NCBI GenBank assembly: GCA_003504855.1
Contig: DNZD01000157.1
Location: forward strand, 1-8,077
Length of the DNA stretch: 8,077 nt
Source of the DNA: Cytophagales bacterium
GTDB taxonomy: Bacteria; Bacteroidota; Bacteroidia; Cytophagales; Cyclobacteriaceae
Direction: 5' to 3'
Below are positions 6,622 through 8,077 of this stretch, in pieces. Position 1 is the stretch's first letter; each line of letters starts with the position of its first letter. The notes under the pieces were generated by a model. It made no database searches. It worked only from the letters and a program-made list of their open reading frames with translations, and was not told the origin of the DNA. The translations under genes and the position numbers were made by a program.

Positions 6622-7974
6622 GTGGACCCCGCCTCGTTGGACGAACCTCCTCCGGTATTTCTTGCAAACATCCTGCTGATGGAGTTTAATTCATTTTACT
6701 TTTTCAGCTTCACAGCAATTGCGATTCTGCTGTTTATGTCAGCGATGATTTCGGCATCGGAAGTAGCTTTTTTTTCGCTTCGCGCCGATGACCTTGACCG
6801 GTGCCGGGATTCCGATGACCCCCATTATTACAACATATCTGATCTGCTGAAACGCCCCCGTTTGCTGCTCGCCACCATTCTGGTGATGAATAATTTTGTC
6901 AACGTAGGCGTAGTGACTATTTCGACTTTCCTGATGTGGGAGATGGCAGCGACGCGAAATCCATCTGAAACTATTGTAGGCATTGTGACATTCGCCACCA
7001 CATTTGCCATTACTTTTTTTGGTGAGATCATACCCAAAGTTTACGCTACCCAGCGCAACATGGCCATTGCACGACGGATGGGGGCTGCGTGGAAAATACT
7101 CGAACGCATTTGCTGGCCTGTTTCTTCCCTGCTGATGGGTATGAGCAGCCTTGTTGAGCGTCGTATCAAGAAGAAGGGATACACGAGCACGGTAGAAGAA
7201 TTGCATCAGGCGCTGGAACTGACCACGGACAATCCGGAGACCAGTGAAGATGAAAAAGAGATCCTCAAGGGGATTGTAAACTTTGGAACCCTCGCGGTAA
7301 AACAGGTGATGCGGTCCCGATTGGAAATATCGGCCATTGAAATGGAATTGAACTACCATGAGGTGCTCGATGCGGTAAACAAATCTGGATTTTCCCGGAT
7401 ACCTGTTTACAAAGACACTATCGACCACATACAAGGTATTCTGTACACAAAAGACCTCCTGCCTTATCTCCGAGAAAGCGAGACCTTTCCCTGGCAGAAA
7501 CTATTGCGCCCTGGCTTTTTTGTGCCGGAAACCAAGAAACTGGACTCATTGCTCAAGGATTTTCAAAGCAAGCATGTGCACATGGCCATTGTGGCCGATG
7601 AATATGGCGGTACCAGTGGATTGCTAACCCTGGAGGACCTGATCGAAGAAATCATTGGCGAAATCAATGACGAATTTGATGAGATCGCAGTCCCCTATAC
7701 CAAAATGGACGATCACACCTGGGTGTTTGAAGGTAAAATTTCACTGCACGACTTCTGTAAAGCCCTTGAAATTGACCAACAGTATTTTGATGATGTCAAG
7801 GGAGAAAGCGAATCGTTGGGTGGATTGATGCTGGAATTGCATAATTCCATGCCAAGTGCCGGGGATCGCATCACCCAAAGCGGATTCATTTTCACCATCG
7901 TAAGTGTGGACCAGAAGCGCATCAAGCGAATTCGGGTAACGCGGACAGAAGCAGAGAAGGATGATGAGGAGTAA
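6622..7974 (+). CDS. gldE: Gliding motility-associated protein GldE (CNNM/CorC-type membrane protein)
   Basis: Inner-membrane protein of the Bacteroidota gliding / type IX secretion gene set; its exact role is unclear, and in Flavobacterium it was linked genetically to GldD. 450 residues. An N-terminal CNNM (DUF21) membrane domain spans about 22-185, with several hydrophobic segments, SASEVAFFSL (44-53) and GEIIPKVYATQ (134-144). Two CBS domains run from about 225 to 345, containing GFSRIPVYKD and the hallmark VADEYGGTSGLLTLEDLIEE (324-343). A CorC/HlyC-type C-terminal domain covers about 362-440. Family relatives include Mg/Co efflux proteins, so ion transport is possible. The start is GTG at 6622 with an in-frame TGA two codons upstream. 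The N-terminus MDP resembles relatives; an ATG at 6679 is the alternative. Assignment to GldE rather than a generic HlyC-like protein rests on its place between ssb and gldD. Confidence 0.92.
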   Translation: MDPASLDEPPPVFLANILLMEFNSFYFFSFTAIAILLFMSAMISASEVAFFSLRADDLDRCRDSDDPHYYNISDLLKRPRLLLATILVMNNFVNVGVVTISTFLMWEMAATRNPSETIVGIVTFATTFAITFFGEIIPKVYATQRNMAIARRMGAAWKILERICWPVSSLLMGMSSLVERRIKKKGYTSTVEELHQALELTTDNPETSEDEKEILKGIVNFGTLAVKQVMRSRLEISAIEMELNYHEVLDAVNKSGFSRIPVYKDTIDHIQGILYTKDLLPYLRESETFPWQKLLRPGFFVPETKKLDSLLKDFQSKHVHMAIVADEYGGTSGLLTLEDLIEEIIGEINDEFDEIAVPYTKMDDHTWVFEGKISLHDFCKALEIDQQYFDDVKGESESLGGLMLELHNSMPSAGDRITQSGFIFTIVSVDQKRIKRIRVTRTEAEKDDEE

Positions 7975-8077
7975 TCACTACCTGATGGTTGGCGCAGTTG
8001 CCCTGTGTGCCTTCATGGCTGGCTGCACACGCGACTATCAGCCAAAACCCAAGGGATATAACCGGTTGATTCTTCCC
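7961..8077 (+). CDS. gldD: Gliding motility lipoprotein GldD, N-terminal fragment
   Basis: Only the first 39 codons are inside the window; the frame stays open to the right edge. The product begins MMRSNHYLMVGAVALCAF and continues to MAGC, a lipoprotein signal peptide with a lipobox-like site and Cys22 as the residue to be lipidated. The mature part starts CTRDYQPKPKGYNRLILP, and the PKPKG-x-x-R-L pattern just after the cysteine is typical of GldD, an envelope lipoprotein needed for gliding in Flavobacterium. Two adjacent ATGs (7961 and 7964) are possible starts. Both lie inside the last codons of gldE, so the genes overlap by 14 or 11 bases and are probably translationally coupled. Length and C-terminus cannot be judged. 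Confidence 0.88.
   Translation, partial: MMRSNHYLMVGAVALCAFMAGCTRDYQPKPKGYNRLILP

Noticed and set aside
6739..7434. 231-codon minus-strand open frame opposite gldE
   Set aside because: The protein looks random (many His, Arg, Tyr and no motif) and is antisense to the CNNM and CBS coding region; a shadow frame.
1..8077. Defence system, mobile element, CRISPR array or RNA gene
   Set aside because: Nearly every base is accounted for by conserved housekeeping genes, and no spaced direct repeats, terminal inverted repeats, transposase motifs or tRNA-like folds were seen.

Overview
The window is a chromosomal housekeeping stretch of a member of the Bacteroidota, most likely a Cytophagales-type or related gliding lineage. 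The evidence is the order mutY - ssb - gldE - gldD, with gldE and the start of the gliding-motility lipoprotein gldD at the right edge. A Bacteroidota-style HU protein, RNase G and HtpG lie on the other strand, and the promoter-like sequences resemble the TTG ... TAnnTTTG pattern of this phylum rather than sigma-70 boxes. No ribosome-binding purine tract stands out before the genes, which is usual for the phylum. No mobile element, CRISPR array, tRNA or rRNA is visible, and the coding density is high.

Left half, all on the minus strand and read right to left from about 4.94 kb. It holds a HU/IHF-family DNA-binding protein (GTG start), a membrane-anchored tetratricopeptide-repeat protein of unknown function, a 29-residue very basic protein resembling the bS22 / AURKAIP1-COX24 (mS38) ribosomal protein family, and RNase G/E (GTG start). 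Gaps of 24, 46 and 20 bases suggest one operon of DNA packaging, translation and RNA decay genes. A strong hairpin followed by a U-rich run ends it at about 1.96 kb. The Hsp90 chaperone gene htpG starts only 19 bases past that hairpin and runs to the left edge.

Right half, all on the plus strand. MutY adenine glycosylase diverges from the HU gene across a 99-base AT-rich spacer that holds a good minus-strand promoter candidate. After a 109-base gap come ssb, gldE (GTG start, 10 bases after ssb) and gldD, whose start lies inside the end of gldE. GldE is a membrane protein of the CNNM/CorC type, and GldD is a lipoprotein cut off by the window edge. MutY and SSB serve DNA repair and replication; GldE and GldD belong to gliding motility and type IX secretion.

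This is mostly a conserved, ordinary region. The points most worth a second look are the tiny basic protein gene, the hairpins at the operon junctions (one ends 4 bases before a start codon), the terminator placed directly in front of htpG, a HU protein lacking the DNA-intercalating proline, and three GTG starts, each with an in-frame stop just upstream.
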